From: Amaurobius ferox
Lineage: Eukaryota; Arthropoda; Arachnida; Araneae; Amaurobiidae
Direction: 5' to 3'
Length of the DNA stretch: 64,000 nucleotides
NCBI GenBank assembly: GCA_951213105.1
Contig: OX578138.1
Span: 63,959,040 to 64,023,039, forward strand
Of this stretch, positions 60,600 to 64,000 are shown piece by piece. A program made the translations under genes and the position numbers. Below the pieces are notes generated by a model, which made no database searches, had not been told where the DNA came from, and saw only the letters and a program-made list of their open reading frames with translations. Within the stretch, counting starts at the first letter, position 1. Each line of letters begins with the position of its first letter.

Positions 60600-63500
60600 T
60601 TATATAGCCGCCAAAGACAGCTCATGACACTAAAGCTTAAAATTCCCACTCGCCAGTCACCACATGATGATTAAACTTGAAAAACTGGTGATTAATGAAA
60701 TCCTGAGTACCGGCCAAACTGTGTGATAGCAGAGGATGGCTATTCACTAAACAATCCCACCTGTGGAGTGAGAAATATCTGTTAACAACCACTACGATAC
60801 TGCTACGACTCTCCCATAGTTTCCCCCTTATGAGGCGATCGTAATTTATTGCATTTGCTACCGAGAATGAGTGCAATCCACATTCCTATCCTACCCCTTC
60901 CCGTAACTACAGATGTGTTTTATGACATGCTGGGGCATATCGTCTTTGTCATGCTCTCTACAATGAGCTAAAGTTCCCCCATTTTTACATGCTATACTAA
61001 TAGATATTTCATCATTTTTACATCTGACTCAAATTTAAAAGGGTTTCCGAAAGCAGATGCATGAACGGAATTAAAATCATTCACTAAAATAAAAATGGTG
61101 CATGAAACTCGTGCCCGCTATTTTCAGCTTGTGAATTTATTTATTGGTTAAATATTCATTATAGAATATTTTTCATAATGGAAAATTAAAAGAATTAATC
61201 TATATGAACGAGTTTCGGAAATATGCTGCAGCTCGGGACTTGCCCAAGCGAACTAAATCTGAGCACCCGGAACGAATAAAGGATATCAAACTTGAGGATG
61301 GGGGAATGCTTTTCCGAGATGAATTGCCGATATTGCAATGTTATGTATTATTGTTCTACTTTAACCTACATATGAATGTATGTAGCATGGGCTAAAATGG
61401 CATGTTTGAAGGATACTATCCCAGACATACTTCATATTAATTTTAAAGTGAAATCGCGAGAATTTCACAAGTTTTAAAATCTCAATGCATAACAGTTTTT
61501 TGCAAGGAGAAATTTCAAATTTCTTTTTACAGATTATACCCTGTTTTAAGTTATTAATCTCTCATCGACAATGTATAAAACAGTGATGTATGAATTCCTA
61601 AAATATTTGCTTAGTTGCGTTTTCAAAGGTGCTAACTGTTAACAATTATTATAAATTTAAAGTTAAATCAGTTCCATTTTCAACTTACTCACAGCCAGGG
61701 GCAGTTCATGCCCCTTCCCCCGTTGTTCGGAAAATTAAAGTATTGCAATGAAACGGCATGTTTCTAGTGATATAAAACCCCAATTTTTAAATTCAAAATA
61801 TTAAAAAAAATCAAATTTCTTCAAATGGATAAAGAATTTACTTGTTATGAAATAAACATATTGGGGAAATTTCAAAATAAGAGTTCATAACGTCCGATAA
61901 TATAACGAGAAAAAAAGACCGAAATATCGAGATTGTGATGATTCAATCATCACAATCTCGATTGATTGAAAAATTAGAGTAAATGACCAAAATATAAAAA
62001 CAAGAATATTAATTTATTAAAAATCTCTAAAAATCATTGGTAAAACCTGCCAAATTAAAGAAAAATTAGTGGACCGGCTTCTTAAAAATAAAAGAGAAAT
62101 AAATAAATAATAGTGAATGCTTCATAAGTTTGGAAAAGTAAAAAATAAAAAGATCAAGATGAGAAAACTTAAATAAATTTAAAATTGCCTCCAAATGTAT
62201 TTGAATGCTTCATGGAAAACAAATATTATAAAACACTTGAAAAGGCCTATAATGAAAATCAATGGCAAGATTAAAAAAAAATTGCAAGGTTAAAAAAAAT
62301 TAGTGAATATAAATGTTTAAAATATTCAAACAATGGATAAATGAAATATTTAAATTTGAAAAACCTTTAAGAAATGGAAAAAATTGTAATAGTGACACTG
62401 ATTTATAGAAAAGAATTAATTTTAGAAAAAAACATACTTAAAATAAGTTTTGAAAATTTATTATAAATGTTAAAAATAAAAATTAAAGATAGCAATAATA
62501 AATGATTGTTAACAATATTACTCATTAAAAAATTAAAATATTTCTGTGAATTTGTCTTGTGTTACTATCAAATAATAATAATAAAATTTGCATTTTGCCA
62601 ATATCTTAAATGTTTCCCAATTTTTTAAATTCTCCTCAGCCTCAACGACCAAATAATAGATTGTATAAAAGTAGATCCGCTAAGGGGAGTTTTCTTGCCA
62701 ACAGACATATAGTGATACCTTGATAAAGTACTCATCAGTTCAAGACATGGGGCGAAAGATTGGTTATTTGACTTATGTCTAATGTACAATAAATCTATAA
62801 ATAAGTAGTACTAAGTAATAAGCGCAAATTTCTAAATTATTATAAAACATACTTAAGCACAATTTTGCATAACATTAAGCAACTTAAAAAATTCATAACA
62901 TTAAGCAACTTGAAAAAAACCATCGCACATTTTGCAGCTGTCAACAACTGGCCATTAAACTTCATGAACCTACCGGCCAGTGGTCACTAACTAAAAATGA
63001 GAATTTTAAGCTTTACAAGACACTTGTCTTATTTCACTGGCTATCCGCTGTTGGCATCAAAAGTAGGAGGTGGTCACAATATTGTGACTCGACCCTGTAT
63101 GTATGTGTGAAAGGCCCAGACCACACAGCCAACCCAGGGGTTTACGGCAGTTAAATGTGTGGCCGGGAGAACCTGTATGTATGTATGTGTGTAATATGTA
63201 ATGATCTTATGTACATATATATCTAACCAGAAAGGAATGAAAGTGAAAACAAGGTACCAAAAGATGGGGGGGAGAGGATGACCCCCGCTCCCCAGTTAAG
63301 CAAGCTTATGTCGCGGCGACACTCCAGGTAGCCGGTACTTTGCCAAAGAATAGAATACATAAGTATCAATACAAACAAGATAAATCAAAAACATATAAAT
63401 AGCCCACAAATTGGTGGAATCATAGACACAGTAAAATAGTTTCGTACTTAGACAAGCCAATTAACCCTTAAACTAACACTACGCATATCACCTGCCACGA

Positions 63501-63690
63501 GACTTGACATTAAATAAATGTACCTCAATAAATTAAGCCACATTAACATTGTGCAGCATTAAATACATTAAGAATGGTTGAAACGAGGACCCAAAAACTA
63601 CGCTGTATGCTCCAGACTTAATAATAGAGCCTTAATGACCTGAAAATACCACTGAAATGCAACAATCATAGTCAGCCATGGCACAAAGCT
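60600..63690. other. No gene recognised
   Basis: AT-rich DNA. At about 63108-63170 the words GGCCCAGACCACACAGCCAACC and GTGGCCGGGAGAAC, with TGTATGTATG tracts, recall the LINE/SINE tails near 40-42 kb, but the match is weak. Short open frames here (for example 61204-61395) are not recognisable. Confidence 0.35.
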
Positions 63691-63699
63691 AGTAAAATA

Positions 63700-63942
63700 T
63701 TACTGTTCACCTGAACTTTTATCAAAGTACAAATCATAACATTCAATTAAGGTTATGCCAAAGAAACTGCAAATGATATCACACAGAAACTTTTTTGGAA
63801 ATCCTTGTTTAATTGTTCCAGTCAGAAATCTATAAATGCATACATAGCGATTACTATTCAGTAGTTTGCTACGTATAAGTACGATGTTTCTGAACATGTT
63901 TTTGTGCAGACTTGAATTCCATAATATAATATAGTTGATCAC
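63700..63942 (-). other. Unassigned open frame, 80 codons
   Basis: The residue mix (NRYVCIYRFLTGTIKQGFPKKFLCDIICSFF...CYDLYFDKSSG) is less AT-driven than its neighbours and could be part of a host exon, but no family is recognised and no splice site decides it. Confidence 0.2.
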
Positions 63943-64000
63943 AAATCCAAAATCCCTTTGTTTATTGTATAATCGATAACCAGTTGTACCATTTTTATCC

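Overview
The window is AT-rich animal DNA with introns, low gene density and many transposons. Two host genes can be recognised from spliced exons: the 3' end of DDB2 (damaged-DNA-binding protein 2; + strand, exons at 10430-10582, 17901-17946 and 19098-19273) and the 3' end of a roadblock-type dynein light chain (DYNLRB; - strand, exons at 27483-27650 and 24899-24942). They converge. The transposon families (hAT, Tc1, mariner, R1/Jockey-like LINEs, tRNA-SINEs, Polinton) suit an arthropod, perhaps a chelicerate, but the species cannot be fixed from the sequence.

Layout. 1-10.4 kb: decayed transposon pieces. 10.4-19.3 kb: DDB2, with a 4.9-kb hAT element (10749-15665) in one intron. 19.3-24.9 kb: a fold-back repeat, a piggyBac-type MITE and otherwise featureless DNA. 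24.9-27.7 kb: DYNLRB exons with a palindromic MITE in the last intron. 30.4-60.6 kb: a deep nest. A reverse-strand Tc1 element was split once by a LINE (30744-42945, 9-bp target duplication) and once by a complete Polinton/Maverick (43802-60396, 6-bp duplication TATTTG). The LINE was itself split by a 3.8-kb long-TIR transposon (31865-35645, 4-bp duplication TACT) with other DNA, and by a LINE/SINE cluster (40135-42542). 60.6-64 kb: nothing convincing.

The Polinton (16,595 bp) is the main content. It carries a full virus-like gene set without disabling stops: protein-primed DNA polymerase B, integrase, packaging ATPase, adenain-like protease, double-jelly-roll major capsid protein, a putative penton, a pVI/pX-like basic amphipathic protein, a fibre-like protein, a phospholipase A2 plus zinc-ribbon protein, a VLTF3-like late transcription factor, and several small proteins, one of 56 codons between the two capsid genes. 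Replication, packaging, virion assembly and integration are all covered, so it looks like an integrated adintovirus-type virus rather than a bare transposon.

Three points stand out. (1) The integrase frame has no ATG before its catalytic core. It is joined to the end of the PLA2/zinc-ribbon gene by a canonical -1 frameshift site: U UUU UUA, an 8-nt spacer, then an 8-bp hairpin containing the zero-frame stop. (2) Starts fall into two promoter-like classes: TAAAGAAAgaaCAAA before polymerase and two small genes, and (T)AAATAAA(G)ATG at virion and packaging genes, resembling the TAAATG late promoters of poxviruses, with a VLTF3-like factor encoded in the same element. (3) Adenain-type cleavage motifs occur in three candidate virion proteins, one releasing a Cys-containing basic C-terminal peptide like the adenovirus pVI cofactor.
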